Origin: Campylobacter concisus
GTDB taxonomy: Bacteria; Campylobacterota; Campylobacteria; Campylobacterales; Campylobacteraceae
Direction of reading: 5' to 3'
Length of the DNA stretch: 64,000 bases
NCBI RefSeq assembly: GCF_001298465.1
Contig: NZ_CP012541.1
Location: forward strand, 372,001-436,000
Position 1 is the first letter of the stretch. Every line of letters begins with the position of its first letter. A model generated the notes under the pieces. The model was not told the DNA's origin. It saw only the letters and a list, made by a program, of their open reading frames with translations, and ran no database searches. Positions 51,424-64,000 of the stretch are shown piece after piece. The position numbers were made by a program, and so were the translations under genes.

Positions 51424-54180
51424 ATGGACTACAAAGAGACACTTTTACTCCCAGAGACAAATTTCCCGATGCGCGGAAATCTCCCACAAAATGAACCACA
51501 AAGACTAAAATCATGGTACGAAGAGCGCAAGGTTTATGAAAAAATGAAAAAAAACCGCCAAAATGCGGTTAAAAATTTCAACATCCACGACGGCCCTCCG
51601 TATGCAAACGGCCACCTTCACATCGGCCACGCGTTAAATAAAATTTTAAAAGATATCATCACAAAAACGCACTATTTTTACGGCGAAAATGTCCGCTACG
51701 TGCCAGGCTGGGACTGCCACGGCTTGCCGATCGAGCAACAAGTCGAAGTAAAGCTTGGCGATAAGAAAAAAGAGCTTAGCAAGGTCGAGATCAGGGAGCT
51801 TTGCAGGCAGCACGCGAGAGAATTTATAGATATCCAGCGCGATGAGTTTAAAAGTCTTGGCATCATCGGCGACTTTGAAAATCCATACATGACGATGAAA
51901 TTTGAGTTTGAGGCTGACATCTACAAAGCGCTTTGCGAGATCGCTAAAAAGGGGCTTTTGGTAGAGAGAAGCAAGCCAGTTTATTGGAGCTGGGCAGCTA
52001 GATCGGCGCTAGCTGAAGCTGAGGTCGAGTACGAGGAGAAAGAGGACTATTCTATTTATGTAGCCTTTGGCCTTGACAGCGACGCGCTAGAAAAGCTTGG
52101 CGCAAAAGAGGCAAGCGCTGTCATATGGACGACCACGCCTTGGACACTTCCAGCAAATCAAGCCATAAGCCTAAAACCAGATGAAATTTATGTGCTAACA
52201 GCTGAAAATTTGATCTTTGCAAAGCCACTACTTGAAAGCGTTGTGCAAAGCGGCCTAAGCAAGGGCGAGATCAAAAAAGAGTTCAAATCAAGCCTACTTG
52301 AAAACACTCACGCGATAAATCCACTAAACGGCAGAAAGTCGCGATTTTTACTAGGCGATCACGTCATGATGGATGGAGGTACTGGACTTGTTCATACAGC
52401 TCCAGGACACGGCGAGGACGACTACTATGTTTGCTTAAAATATGGCTTTAGCGAAATTTTGATGCCAGTTGATGATGGTGGCTGCTACGATGAGAGCATA
52501 AAACATCACGGACTATTTAGAAGTGACGTGGTAGATGAGTTTGTCGGTATGCACATCTTTAAAGCAAATGAGAAAATTTTAGAGCTACTTGGCAAAAGCT
52601 TGCTTAGCGTCTCTAAATTTAGGCACTCTTATCCATTTTGCTGGAGAACGCACAAGCCTGTCATTTATAGAGCCACAAAGCAGTGGTTCATCGCTATGGA
52701 CGAGGCTAAACTAGGCGGCAAAACGCTTAGACAAACAGCGCTAAAAGAGCTTGAAAAGGTTAAATTTTACCCAAGTGTGGGCATAAAAAGAATAGGCTCT
52801 ATGATAGAAAATCGCCCAGACTGGTGCATCTCTCGTCAGCGTGACTGGGGTGTGCCGATCGCGTTTTTCAGAGACAAAGCGACAAAAGAAGTTATATTTG
52901 ATAGTGAAATTTTAGACCACATCGCAGGCATTTTCAAAGAAAAAGGCGCTGATGCGTGGTGGGCGCTAAGTATAGACGAGCTGTTACCAAAAGGCTCAAG
53001 ATACAAGTCTGAAAATTTAGAAAAAGTGATGGATATCCTTGACGTTTGGTTTGATAGTGGCTCGACATGGCATGCGGTCTTGCAAAGCGATGAGTACGAT
53101 GCTGGTAAATACCCTGCAAGCATGTATCTTGAGGGTTCAGATCAGCACAGAGGCTGGTTTCAAAGCTCACTTCTAGTAAGCACAGCTGTAAATTCTCACG
53201 CACCTTATGAGAGCATACTAACTCACGGCTTTACAGTCGATGCCAAGGGCGAGAAGATGAGTAAGAGTAAGGGCAATGTCATCGCTCCACAAGACGTGGC
53301 TAAGACTCATGGCGTCGAAATTTTACGCCTTTGGGTTGGTATGAGTGATTATTCAAGCGACCTAAAGATCAGCGAAGATATATTAAAACAAATTAGCGAG
53401 CAATACCGCAAAATCCGTAACACTATCCGCTTCTTGCTAGCAAACGTAAATGACCTTAAGAGCTTAAATACAGAGTTTAATATCCTTGATAAGTGGATAT
53501 TAGCACGTGCTAAAAAGGTCTTTGATGAGGCGAGCGCTTGCTTTAAAAACTACGACTTTTCAAAGGGCTTTAACATCCTTTTAAATTTCCTTTCAGCCGA
53601 TCTTAGTGGCGTATATCTTGACGTTTGCAAAGATAGACTCTACTGCGACGCAAAAGACGCCCCAAGACGAAGATCGGCCCAAAGTGCGATGGCGATCATC
53701 ACAAAGACACTGCTTCCACTCATCGCTCCAACGCTTACTTACACAGTAGATGAGGTGATGGACTACGCTCCAAAGATCATCAAAGGCGAGGCAAAAGACG
53801 CGTTTGACTTAGTTTATGAGCCGATCAAGTTTGACCTTAGTTTTGAAGATGAGCTACTTTTTGCCAGCAGGGAGAAATTTAACGAGATCGTAGACGTTCT
53901 TAAAAAAGACAAGAAGATAAAATCAACTCTAGAACTAAGCCTAGAGACCACCAACCACAACATCACAAGCTACGACGAGCGTGAAGTAGCCGATCTTTAC
54001 ATGGTAAGCTCAGTTAGACCTTACGATGATAGCGAGCCTTTGGTAGAGTTTGAGCTTGAGGGTGATAAATTTAAGATCATGGCAAGTGAGCTTCATAAAT
54101 GCCCAAGATGCTGGAAATTTAACGCTAGCAAAGAAGACGCGCTATGCCCAAGATGCGAAGAGGTCATAAGTGCTAAGTGA
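51424..54180 (+). CDS. ileS: Isoleucyl-tRNA synthetase
   Basis: This 918-residue class I synthetase charges tRNA-Ile. The HIGH motif is in '[18 protein letters not shown]', KMSKS is '[11 protein letters not shown]', the CP1 editing domain has '[14 protein letters not shown]', and the C-terminal zinc finger has four Cys in '[20 protein letters not shown]'. Length and the zinc-site are typical of bacterial type. A small membrane ORF overlaps its last codons and gatA follows. Confidence 0.98.
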   Translation: MDYKETLLLPETNFPMRGNLPQNEPQRLKSWYEERKVYEKMKKNRQNAVKNFNIHDGPPYANGHLHIGHALNKILKDIITKTHYFYGENVRYVPGWDCHGLPIEQQVEVKLGDKKKELSKVEIRELCRQHAREFIDIQRDEFKSLGIIGDFENPYMTMKFEFEADIYKALCEIAKKGLLVERSKPVYWSWAARSALAEAEVEYEEKEDYSIYVAFGLDSDALEKLGAKEASAVIWTTTPWTLPANQAISLKPDEIYVLTAENLIFAKPLLESVVQSGLSKGEIKKEFKSSLLENTHAINPLNGRKSRFLLGDHVMMDGGTGLVHTAPGHGEDDYYVCLKYGFSEILMPVDDGGCYDESIKHHGLFRSDVVDEFVGMHIFKANEKILELLGKSLLSVSKFRHSYPFCWRTHKPVIYRATKQWFIAMDEAKLGGKTLRQTALKELEKVKFYPSVGIKRIGSMIENRPDWCISRQRDWGVPIAFFRDKATKEVIFDSEILDHIAGIFKEKGADAWWALSIDELLPKGSRYKSENLEKVMDILDVWFDSGSTWHAVLQSDEYDAGKYPASMYLEGSDQHRGWFQSSLLVSTAVNSHAPYESILTHGFTVDAKGEKMSKSKGNVIAPQDVAKTHGVEILRLWVGMSDYSSDLKISEDILKQISEQYRKIRNTIRFLLANVNDLKSLNTEFNILDKWILARAKKVFDEASACFKNYDFSKGFNILLNFLSADLSGVYLDVCKDRLYCDAKDAPRRRSAQSAMAIITKTLLPLIAPTLTYTVDEVMDYAPKIIKGEAKDAFDLVYEPIKFDLSFEDELLFASREKFNEIVDVLKKDKKIKSTLELSLETTNHNITSYDEREVADLYMVSSVRPYDDSEPLVEFELEGDKFKIMASELHKCPRCWKFNASKEDALCPRCEEVISAK

Positions 54181-54274
54181 GCCAGTAAGCGCAACTATCA
54201 TAGTCGCAACGATCGCTGCGGTGGTCGTTGCTAGCTTGTTTGGCATATTTTTGGTTAATAAATTTAAAGGATAA
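54170..54274 (+). CDS. 34-residue single-helix membrane ORF between ileS and gatA
   Basis: A GTG at 54170 overlaps the ileS stop codon region by 11 bases. The product is 34 residues: '[20 protein letters not shown]' then '[14 protein letters not shown]', with one helix of about 20 residues and a basic tail on the cytoplasmic side. It ends 5 bases before the gatA start and fills the gap between the genes. The helix is free of charged residues, and the position inside an operon suggests real translation. The ribosome site (inside ileS) is weak. Confidence 0.5.
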   Translation: MLSEPVSATIIVATIAAVVVASLFGIFLVNKFKG

Positions 54275-54279
54275 AAATA

Positions 54280-57090
<2,811 letters not shown>

Positions 57091-57091
<1 letters not shown>

Positions 57092-58197
57092 TGTTAGACC
57101 TGCAAACTAGAACTATTAAATTTAACGAGCCACTCTATCTTGAGAGTGGCCGTATGCTATCAAATTTCAAGCTTATTTACGAGACTTACGGCACGCTAAA
57201 TGCTGATAAAAGCAACGTTATCGTGATCTGCCACGCCCTAACTGGCTCGCACCACGCTGCTGGCACTTACGCAGGCGATGAGAAAGCTGGCTGGTGGGAC
57301 GGGCTGATAGGCAGCAAAAAGGCGGTCGATACCGATAAATTTTACGTTATTTGCGTAAATATCTTAGGCTCATGCTTTGGCTCGACCTCGCCGCTAAGCG
57401 TTGATCGAAGTAGCGGCAAAGAGTATAGGCTAAATTTCCCAGTCCTTGCTATAAGTGATGTGGTAAAGGCGCAAGTGAGATTATTTGGCGAGCTTGGTAT
57501 CACAAGGGCAAGAGCCGTGATAGGTGGTAGTCTTGGCGGTATGCAAGCACTTTGCTACGCTATCGAGTTTCCAGAATTTGCGCAAGATATCATAATGCTA
57601 GCAAGCACCTATCAGACTAAGCCATGGGCAATAGCGTTTAACAAAATCGCCATCGAAGCCATTTTAAACGATGAAAATTTCAAAAACGGCGAATACGATG
57701 CGGAATTTATAAGAAAAAATGGTCTAAAAGGTATGGCTTACGGCAGGATGGCAGGGCATATCAGCTTCTTAAGCCCTGATAGTATGGATGAGAAATTTGG
57801 ACGAAACTACGTCGAGACTGACGGCCTTTACGAGCTTTCTGGGCGCTTTCAGGTGGATCGCTACATGGAGTACAACGGCTACAACTTTCCAAAGAGGTTT
57901 GATCCGCTAAGCTACCTATATATCGTAAAAATGATGAATATCTTTGACTGTACAAGGCACTATGACAATCTAAAAGACGCCCTTGCGCCGATAAAAGCAA
58001 ACTTACATCTAATCGCTTTCAAAGGCGATCTACTCTTTCCGCCGTGCTGTATGAGAGAAATTTATGACACACTTTGCGAGATGGGGCGAGGAGAGAATAC
58101 AAATTTCGTAGAGATAGATAGCAACTACGGCCACGACGCATTTTTGGTCGAGATAGAAAAATTTGATGGATATATAAAAAATATATTAAAAGGATAG
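57091..58197 (+). CDS. metX: Homoserine O-acetyltransferase
   Basis: MetX uses acetyl-CoA to acetylate homoserine for methionine synthesis. The 368-residue alpha/beta-hydrolase has the nucleophile elbow 'VIGGSLGGMQALCYA', the oxyanion-site 'CHALTGSHHAAG', a distal Asp in 'AFKGDLLFPP' and His in 'YGHDAFLVE'. A GTG overlaps the guaB stop by one base. Acetyl- and succinyltransferase forms share this fold, but the sequence is clearly of the MetX class. It is followed by xseB after 3 bases. Confidence 0.93.
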
Positions 58198-58200
58198 AAA

Positions 58201-58392
58201 ATGGAGCAAAAAGAGCAGAGCTTTGAAGAAAAATTAGCCCTAGCAGATAAAATTTTAAACGATCTAAACAAAGATGATGTGAGTCTAGAAAATAGCATAA
58301 AGCTGCACGAGCAGGGCAAAAAGCTCTTAAATGAAGCAAGAGAAATTTTAGAAAACGCAAAACTTAGCATAAAGCAGGTGGATGATGAGTAG
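58201..58392 (+). CDS. xseB: Exodeoxyribonuclease VII small subunit
   Basis: This 63-residue helical protein has 'FEEKLALADKILNDLNKDD' followed by 'VSLENSIKLHEQGKKLLNEA' and 'AREILENAKLSIKQV', the XseB pattern. It binds the large subunit XseA to form the single-strand exonuclease VII. The gene overlaps the next one by 11 bases. Confidence 0.9.
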   Translation: MEQKEQSFEEKLALADKILNDLNKDDVSLENSIKLHEQGKKLLNEAREILENAKLSIKQVDDE

Positions 58393-59179
58393 AATTTGTG
58401 CTCTTCAGCTACCAACGCAGCCTTTAAGTGAGGCAAGGCTTGATTATTATCTAAAAATTTGTGCTGACGAAAACGCAAGACTTGTTGTGCTTGGTGAATA
58501 TGTGCTAAATAGCTTTTTTAAAGAGCTCATTAGCATGCCAAAAAGCCTCATAAAAGAGCAGAGCGAGCGCAAGAAAGAGGCTCTTTTTGCAATGGCAAAA
58601 AAGTATGATCTAAATATTGTTGCACCCATAGTAAATCTAAAAAGTAAGGAAATTTTTAAAAGTCTAGCTAAATTTACCCCAACACAAGTAAAGCTATATG
58701 ATCAGCAAATTCTCATGCCTTACGCTCACTGGAATGAGGCGAAATTCTTTAATAACACAAGCGATGAGCTAAATTTGCCTATCTTTACCTACGATAAATT
58801 TAAGGTTGGTGTTATGTTTGGTTATGAGGCGCACTTTGATGTGTGCTGGGCGTATATGAGCGCCAAAAAGGTCGATATCGTGCTCGTGCCAACGGCTTGT
58901 ACATTTTTTTCTCAGGCGCGCTGGGAGGAGCTTTTAAAGGTTAGAGCCTTTACAAATAACGTCTACGTGCTGCGCGTAAACCGCGTAGGAAGCCACAAGA
59001 GCGATGATGCGCAGTGGAGCTTTTACGGCGATTCGATGCTTATTAATCCGTTTGGTGAAGTTAAAAATAGACTCGGCAAGAACGAAGAGATGATGATCGA
59101 TGAGCTTAACAAAAAGGAGCTTAGCGAGGCTAGAAACACTTGGGGTTTTATGCAGATAGAGGCTAAATTTAAAAGATGA
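58382..59179 (+). CDS. Carbon-nitrogen hydrolase (nitrilase superfamily)
   Basis: This 265-residue protein has the nitrilase-fold catalytic set: Glu in 'LVVLGEYVLNSFF', Lys in the strand near 'DQQILMPYAHWNEAKFF', and Cys in 'VLVPTACTFFSQARW'. Such enzymes hydrolyse amides or nitriles or transfer acyl groups. The substrate cannot be assigned. It overlaps xseB by 11 bases and is probably co-transcribed with metX and xseB. It is followed by a 119-base gap. Confidence 0.85.
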   Translation: MMSRICALQLPTQPLSEARLDYYLKICADENARLVVLGEYVLNSFFKELISMPKSLIKEQSERKKEALFAMAKKYDLNIVAPIVNLKSKEIFKSLAKFTPTQVKLYDQQILMPYAHWNEAKFFNNTSDELNLPIFTYDKFKVGVMFGYEAHFDVCWAYMSAKKVDIVLVPTACTFFSQARWEELLKVRAFTNNVYVLRVNRVGSHKSDDAQWSFYGDSMLINPFGEVKNRLGKNEEMMIDELNKKELSEARNTWGFMQIEAKFKR

Positions 59180-59298
59180 AGCGCTGTGCCTAGGTAGAAA
59201 AGAGCAAATTTAGCAAAAGTTATCGCGATTACGAGTTGGGTAATGTGACATCACGACTACGAGAATGAGCGCTCTTTAAAGGAATTTTGGAGTGAAAT

Positions 59299-59652
59299 TT
59301 GAAACGAAGCGAGATTGAAAAATATATAAAAGAGAAATTTGACGTTTTGGGCGAGCAAATTTTCCCAAAATATCCAAATTTTAGCGCCTTTCGCCATAAG
59401 AAAAATGAGAAGTGGTTTGCACTGCTTATGGATATAAGTGCAAGCAAGCTAGGTCTTGAAAGTGACGAGATAATAGAAGTTTTAAATCTAAAATGTAGCC
59501 CTGATCTAGCCATGGTGCTAGTTGATGAAGAGCAAATTTTTAAAGCATATCACATGAATAAAAAGCACTTGATAAGTGTAAATTTAAACTCCAAAATCTC
59601 ACAAAAAGCCGTTTTTGATCTGATAGATGAAAGCTTTAGCTTAAGCAAATAA
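59299..59652 (+). CDS. MmcQ/YjbR family protein
   Basis: This 117-residue protein matches the MmcQ/YjbR family: 'YPNFSAFRHKKNEKWFALLM', then 'LGLESDEIIEVLNLKCSPDL' and 'HMNKKHLISVNLN'. The fold resembles DNA-binding domains but the function is not established. A TTG at 59299 is the start. It is separated from murC by 64 bases with no evident terminator. Confidence 0.85.
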   Translation: MKRSEIEKYIKEKFDVLGEQIFPKYPNFSAFRHKKNEKWFALLMDISASKLGLESDEIIEVLNLKCSPDLAMVLVDEEQIFKAYHMNKKHLISVNLNSKISQKAVFDLIDESFSLSK

Positions 59653-59716
59653 AAGCCATTTTCAGCCTTAAATTTAGTAGTTTTTGTTAAAATCACGAAA
59701 AACTTAAGGATAAAAT

Positions 59717-61045
59717 TTGCAAGAGCTAAACAACGAGATCAGAAAAGTCCATTTCATAGGCATCGGCGGCATCGGCATCTCAGCCATCGCTAGATTTTTA
59801 CGCGAAAAGGGTCACAAGATAAGCGGCAGCGACATCAAAGAGAGCAAAACGACGCTAGAGCTAAAAGATGAAGGCATCGAAGTCATCACGCCACACTGTA
59901 AAGAGGCGATAAAAGACCAAGACTTCGTGGTCTATTCAGCTGCGATAAAAGAGGATAATATCGAGCTAGTGGAGGCCAGACGAAAGGGCATAAAGTGCTT
60001 TTCAAGAAAAGAAATTTTGCCTTATGTGCTTGAAGATAAGTGCGTCTTTGCAGTAGCTGGCGCACACGGCAAGAGCACGACTTCAGCGATGCTAGCAAGC
60101 CTTATTGAAGGCTCAGTGATCATCGGCGCCATATCAAAGCAGTTTGGCTCAAATATGCGCTACGCCAAAAGCGATAACGTCGTATTTGAGGCTGATGAGA
60201 GCGATTCTAGCTTTCTAAACTCAAACCCATATCTAGCCATCGTCACCAATGCAGAGCCAGAGCACATGGAGCACTACGACTACGATCTAGCTAAATTTTA
60301 CGCAGCTTACAAGGGCTTTTTGGAGCGTGCAAAGGTTAGAGTGATAAACGCTGAGGACGAGTTTTTGAGCACGCTTAAGCTTGATGCGATCAGGCTTTAT
60401 CCAAGCAGTGATATCACAGAGCTAACGATGGTGGTAAGAGACTATCAGCCATACACTAGCTTCAACCTTAAAAATTTAGGCAAATTTGAAGCCTTTGGCA
60501 TGGGCGAGCACATCGCTATAGACGCATCTTTGGCTATCCTTGCTGCGATGCACGAGACGCCGCTTAAAGACATTAGAGAAAATTTACTAAATTTTAAAGG
60601 GATCAAAAAGCGTTTTGACATCCTTAGCGCAAACAAAAATTTCGTCCTAATCGACGACTACGCGCATCATCCAACCGAGATAAAAGCGACGCTAAAATCA
60701 GTCTTTGAATACGCCAAAATTTTAGGTATAAACAGCGTCACAGCGATATTTCAGCCACACCGCTACACAAGACTTAGCACAAATTTACCTGGCTTTAAAG
60801 AGTGCTTTAAAGGCGTTGATGAGCTTGTCATATTGCCAGTTTATGCAGCTGGGGAAAATCCGATCGAAGTTGATATGAAGAGCGAGTTTAGCGAGTATAA
60901 CCCGATCTTTACCGATAAGGTCGAAAGGGTTGAAGAGGGCATAGAATTTACAGATGAATTTGGCGTAAAAAACCGCCTGAGTGATGGCATCGTAGTTGGC
61001 TTTGGAGCGGGCGATATCAGCGTACAGCTAAGGGGCGGATATTAA
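59717..61045 (+). CDS. murC: UDP-N-acetylmuramate-L-alanine ligase
   Basis: MurC attaches L-alanine to UDP-MurNAc in peptidoglycan synthesis. The 442-residue protein begins 'VHFIGIGGIGISAIARFL', has the ATP loop 'VAGAHGKSTTSAMLASLI', 'VFEADESDSSFLN', and 'DDYAHHPTEIKATLKSV'. The TTG start at 59717 follows AAGGAT. It is the first of four coupled genes leading to mutS2: the following start coincides with its last base. Confidence 0.97.
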   Translation: MQELNNEIRKVHFIGIGGIGISAIARFLREKGHKISGSDIKESKTTLELKDEGIEVITPHCKEAIKDQDFVVYSAAIKEDNIELVEARRKGIKCFSRKEILPYVLEDKCVFAVAGAHGKSTTSAMLASLIEGSVIIGAISKQFGSNMRYAKSDNVVFEADESDSSFLNSNPYLAIVTNAEPEHMEHYDYDLAKFYAAYKGFLERAKVRVINAEDEFLSTLKLDAIRLYPSSDITELTMVVRDYQPYTSFNLKNLGKFEAFGMGEHIAIDASLAILAAMHETPLKDIRENLLNFKGIKKRFDILSANKNFVLIDDYAHHPTEIKATLKSVFEYAKILGINSVTAIFQPHRYTRLSTNLPGFKECFKGVDELVILPVYAAGENPIEVDMKSEFSEYNPIFTDKVERVEEGIEFTDEFGVKNRLSDGIVVGFGAGDISVQLRGGY

Positions 61046-61362
61046 TGGATCTAAGCACTTTCAAGCTTCAAGATGAAAATGAAATTTTAAAAGAGATAAA
61101 AGAAAAAGAGCTTAGTGAAGAAGAAATTTCAAGCCTTATAAATTTAGGTAAAAAAGATATCTTGATCGCGCTTGCAAGGTCGCAAAAGCTAAGTAGCACT
61201 CAGATAAAAGAGATGCTGCCAAATGCCACGTATATGGCTGTTTGCTTGCTAGTTGAAAAACAAGATATCAGTGAGGTTAAGGCTGAAATTTTAGAAAAGA
61301 TCGAGCCTCATTCTGAGCTTTACAAAGAACTCATCGCAAAATATAAGGGCGTAAAATGGTAA
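61045..61362 (+). CDS. Small Campylobacter-type protein, unknown
   Basis: This 105-residue, highly charged helical protein (many Glu/Lys/Leu) has no signal or membrane segment. It contains 'EKELSEEEISSLINLGKKDI' and 'MLPNATYMAVCLLVEKQDI', the latter a possible hydrophobic face. It starts within the murC stop and overlaps the next gene by 7 bases. I recall such a small gene between murC and mutS2 in related genomes. Helical repeat of the HEAT kind is possible; function unknown. Confidence 0.7.
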   Translation: MDLSTFKLQDENEILKEIKEKELSEEEISSLINLGKKDILIALARSQKLSSTQIKEMLPNATYMAVCLLVEKQDISEVKAEILEKIEPHSELYKELIAKYKGVKW

Positions 61363-61700
61363 GAAATTTGATCCTAATCGCTGGCTTGATCGTACTTTTT
61401 GGAGCGATCTGGGCGATAAAAGATGAAAAGATCAGCAAAGGCATAAAAGCGCTCGTTAGCACGGTGCTTGTAGCGATCCTTATTTGCGTCTATTTTTACG
61501 AAGAGAATTTATCAAAGAACGAGGATGCCATCTCAAAGCTAGTTAGCGATTTTAAGCAGGGTAAAGTGCTAAAATGTGGCGAATATAACGTGAGCGCTGA
61601 GAAATTTAACTACGAATTTGGCACAGCGTCATTTTTAGCTAAAAGAGAATTTAGCGACCTCTCAGGCGTGATAGTGCCGATAAAAAGTTGTGAGCAATGA
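61356..61700 (+). CDS. Small inner-membrane protein, unknown
   Basis: This 114-residue protein has two N-terminal membrane helices ('NLILIAGLIVLFGAIWAI' and 'ALVSTVLVAILICVYFY') and a soluble C-terminal half with two Cys ('KVLKCGEYNV', 'PIKSCEQ'). If the tail is periplasmic the Cys pair could be oxidised. Its stop overlaps the mutS2 start by four bases. I do not recognise the family; a link to murein synthesis is suggested only by the murC neighbour. Confidence 0.7.
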   Translation: MVRNLILIAGLIVLFGAIWAIKDEKISKGIKALVSTVLVAILICVYFYEENLSKNEDAISKLVSDFKQGKVLKCGEYNVSAEKFNYEFGTASFLAKREFSDLSGVIVPIKSCEQ

Positions 61701-63901
61701 CTGAAGAGATATTTTTAAAGCTTGATTTGGGCGAGTATTTAGAGAAATTTAACTCCTTTTTGGCAAGGCAAAAACCGCTATTTTTACAAGGTGACAGCAA
61801 AATCCACTTTGAAAACATTAGCGAGCTTTCAAAGTATGATTTTAAGGCGCCTGATGAGATAAAAGAGCTTGATGACGCGCTTATGAGACTTAGCAAGCAA
61901 GCAGTGCTTCACATCAGTGAAATTTACGAGTTTGCAAAGATCATTAAATATTTTTCATATCTAAAAAAGCAAAAATTTGAAGGCAGGCTTGGCGAGTGGA
62001 TCGCTAAGGTTGAAATCCCTGAAGCGATGAGCCATATGGCAAACAGCTTTGATGAAAACGGCGAGTTTAGCGACAGCGTGGATGAGAGATTTTACGCGAT
62101 AAAGCAGGCTTTTATCGAGAAAAAGCGCCAGATCGACGCTGAGCTTAAAAAGCTCATCTACTCAAAGCACATCACGCCCTATCTAGTCGATACCCAGACG
62201 CACTATATCAACTCGCAAGAGGCACTTTTGGTGCGTGGCGGCTTTAATCACGCCCTAAAAGGCACCGTTATCGCCAGAAGCTCAGGCGGCTACTTCTACG
62301 TCGCACCTGCAAGCACCGAGCGCCTAAAAAAGGAGCAAGGCGAACTGCTTGATAGAAAAGAGGAGATCATTTTTGAGCACTGCAAGAAATTTAGCTTGCA
62401 GATGAGCAAGAGCCTACTTTTTTTGAAATTTATAAACAACGCTTTTGATCAGTTTGACGCATATCAAGCGCGTGTAAATTTGGCAAGGTCACGTGATTAT
62501 GAGTTTGTTTTGCCAAACAGCTCGCACGTCATAAAGCTTGAGAAATTTGCCCACCCAGCGCTAAAAAATCCAAAGAGCGTGAGTGTGGATTTTAGCAAAA
62601 AGGTACTTCTCATTACCGGCGTAAATGCTGGTGGTAAGTCGATGCTTTTAAAATCTATCATCTCAGCCACACTGCTTGCGAAATATTTACTACCTATGCG
62701 TATCGATGCAAACCGCTCAACGATCGGCTCTTTTAAAGAATTTGACGCTATTATCGAAGATCCGCAAAGTGTGAAAAACGACATTTCGACCTTTGCTGGC
62801 AGGATGGTGCATTTTGCAAAGCTTTTTACTAAAAGATCGATCATCATCGGCATCGACGAGATCGAACTTGGCACCGACTTTGAGGAGGCTGCGAGCTTAT
62901 ATGGAGTCATGATAGAGCGCCTCATCACTCAAGATATCAAAATGATCATCACGACCCACCACAAGCGCCTTGCGATGTTACTAGCTAAGAATCCAGAGGT
63001 TGAGCTAGTGGCGGCACTTTACGATGAGGCGGCTCAAAGGCCTAAATTTGAGTTTTTAAAAGGCACGATCGGCAAGTCTTATGCCTTTGAAACGGCGGCA
63101 AGATACGGCATATCTCAAAATTTAGTGGCTCAGGCAAAGAAAATTTACGGCGAGGATAAAGAGAATTTAAACGAGATCATCACAAAGACGCTAAATCTAC
63201 AAACCAAGCTTAATGAGAGCATAAAAGAGGTTACGGCAAAAGAGGAGCGACTGGAGCGCTTGCTTGAGGAGCAAAAAGAGCTAAAAGAGAAAAATGAGAT
63301 CAAGCTAAATGCGACTATTGCGCGCCTTGAAAAAGAGTATTATGAAGCGATAAATGCGGCAAAAGCTGTTATAAATTTCAAGGACATAAAAGACAAGCAA
63401 AGGGCGCTAAACGTGGCAAATGAGAAAAAAGCTGCCATCGTTAAGCCTAAAAAAACTGAGCGCGAGAGCCTAAAAATAGGCGATAGAGTGAAGTATGAAA
63501 ATATAAAAGGCACGGTTTTAAGCATCTCTAAAAATGACGCAATGATCGAGTCAAATGGCATAAATTTACGCGTGCCACTAGAGCTTTTAAGAAAAAATGG
63601 CAACGAAGTAGTCTTGCCTAAAAAAGGTGGCGTGAGCCTAAATGTCGATAAACCAAAGACAGCCTCACTCTCGCTTGATTTGCATGGCATGAGAGCTGAT
63701 GAGGCGATAGCAAAACTGGATAAATTTATCTCAGATAGTCTTGTTATGGGATTTGATGAGGTTAGCGTATTTCACGGCATCGGCACTGGCAAGCTCGCCT
63801 TTGCAGTTAAAAATTTCTTAAAAGAGCATCCAAGCGTGAAAGAATTTTTTGACGCACCGGCAAATCAAGGCGGATATGGAGCTAAAATAGTCAGGCTTTA
63901 A
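61697..63901 (+). CDS. mutS2: MutS2 endonuclease-like ATPase
   Basis: MutS2 is a MutS-related ATPase that limits homologous recombination (H. pylori) and in other bacteria acts on stalled ribosomes. The 734-residue protein has Walker A 'ITGVNAGGKSMLLKS', Walker B 'IIIGIDEIELGTDFEEA', and a C-terminal Smr nuclease domain with 'LDLHGMRADEAIAKL' and 'HGIGTGKLAFAVKNFL'. A long charged coiled-coil separates them (about 480-580). The length is typical of epsilonproteobacterial MutS2. Confidence 0.95.
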   Translation: MTEEIFLKLDLGEYLEKFNSFLARQKPLFLQGDSKIHFENISELSKYDFKAPDEIKELDDALMRLSKQAVLHISEIYEFAKIIKYFSYLKKQKFEGRLGEWIAKVEIPEAMSHMANSFDENGEFSDSVDERFYAIKQAFIEKKRQIDAELKKLIYSKHITPYLVDTQTHYINSQEALLVRGGFNHALKGTVIARSSGGYFYVAPASTERLKKEQGELLDRKEEIIFEHCKKFSLQMSKSLLFLKFINNAFDQFDAYQARVNLARSRDYEFVLPNSSHVIKLEKFAHPALKNPKSVSVDFSKKVLLITGVNAGGKSMLLKSIISATLLAKYLLPMRIDANRSTIGSFKEFDAIIEDPQSVKNDISTFAGRMVHFAKLFTKRSIIIGIDEIELGTDFEEAASLYGVMIERLITQDIKMIITTHHKRLAMLLAKNPEVELVAALYDEAAQRPKFEFLKGTIGKSYAFETAARYGISQNLVAQAKKIYGEDKENLNEIITKTLNLQTKLNESIKEVTAKEERLERLLEEQKELKEKNEIKLNATIARLEKEYYEAINAAKAVINFKDIKDKQRALNVANEKKAAIVKPKKTERESLKIGDRVKYENIKGTVLSISKNDAMIESNGINLRVPLELLRKNGNEVVLPKKGGVSLNVDKPKTASLSLDLHGMRADEAIAKLDKFISDSLVMGFDEVSVFHGIGTGKLAFAVKNFLKEHPSVKEFFDAPANQGGYGAKIVRL

Positions 63902-63937
63902 CTTTTTCCCAAAAGTTAAAATTTATTTTAAGGTTGA

Positions 63938-63943
63938 TATAAT
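63938..63943 (+). promoter_or_regulatory. -10 element upstream of the next gene
   Basis: A perfect TATAAT lies 34 bases before the TTG start of the final partial ORF and 37 bases after the mutS2 stop. A T-rich upstream context fits the Campylobacter sigma-70 promoter. Confidence 0.55.
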
Positions 63944-63976
63944 CAGGGCAATTACACAAAACAAGGGAAGTAACTT

Positions 63977-64000
63977 TTGAGTAACAAGGACGAGCAAACG
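63977..64000 (+). CDS. Start of a gene cut by the window end
   Basis: A TTG preceded by a weak GGGAAG site opens a frame for eight codons ('MSNKDEQT'), with a strong TATAAT promoter just upstream. Nothing can be said about the product. Confidence 0.4.

Overview
The window is a chromosomal segment of an AT-rich epsilonproteobacterium, most likely Campylobacter and probably a human oral/intestinal species close to C. concisus. The assignment rests on recalled gene order and gene families, since no search could be run. The gene set der-aroK-trpS-serS-pflB with kdsA-ribH-nusB-pyrF matches the C. jejuni neighbourhood I recall, a Campylobacter-type DUF2920 gene is present, AAATTTTAA-type words fill the intergenic DNA, and a Zot-encoding filamentous prophage sits at a tRNA-Ser gene.

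Layout. 1-4.6 kb: the end of an iron-uptake type ABC locus (two FtsX-like permeases, ATPase, thioredoxin-like lipoprotein, resembling the p19 iron locus), a TraT-like lipoprotein and a DUF2920 protein. 4.6-12 kb, minus strand: pflB (flagellar motor), serS, a membrane protein, trpS, a repeat-bearing intergenic stretch, aroK and der. 12.1-17.5 kb, plus strand: an EamA transporter, kdsA, an inserted efflux group (paired SMR genes and a CDF metal transporter interrupted by an in-frame stop), ribH, nusB, pyrF and a Cdd1-like gene. 17.67-27.44 kb: tRNA-Ser(GCT), then an inovirus-like prophage bounded by a 23-bp direct repeat of the tRNA 3' end. It encodes an integrase, a GPA-type replication initiator, secretin (pIV), Zot/pI, pVI-like and pIII-like proteins, small virion proteins including an overlooked 35-residue ORF, the major coat protein and a candidate gene V protein. 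A divergent control region separates these from an HTH regulator and a possible secreted cargo protein.

27.9-32.9 kb: a 1687-residue type I secreted adhesin with a LapA-type N-terminus, two TAAGG sites, about eleven Ig-like repeats, several with EF-hand-like loops, and one RTX nonapeptide. 33.0-34.5 kb: lemA and a TPM-domain protein. 34.5-48.9 kb: a tightly coupled aryl-polyene (APE) type operon with PPTase, two ketosynthases, chain-length factor, two dehydratases (one fused to the acyl ligase), ketoreductase, two ACPs, acyltransferases, glycosyltransferase, thioesterase, a LolA-like carrier and an MMPL exporter. Together these would build an aromatic polyene lipid and move it to the outer membrane. 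No aromatic ammonia-lyase or methyltransferase is seen.

48.9-50.1 kb holds a heavily mutated pectate lyase pseudogene. 50.2-64 kb is housekeeping: cinA, ileS, a 34-residue membrane ORF, gatA, guaB, metX, xseB, a nitrilase-family hydrolase, a MmcQ/YjbR protein, murC, two small Campylobacter-type proteins, mutS2 and the first codons of another gene.

The features most worth following up are the prophage's unannotated parts, the calcium/LapG-type adhesin, the rearranged APE operon, the stop-split CDF transporter and the pectate lyase relic.
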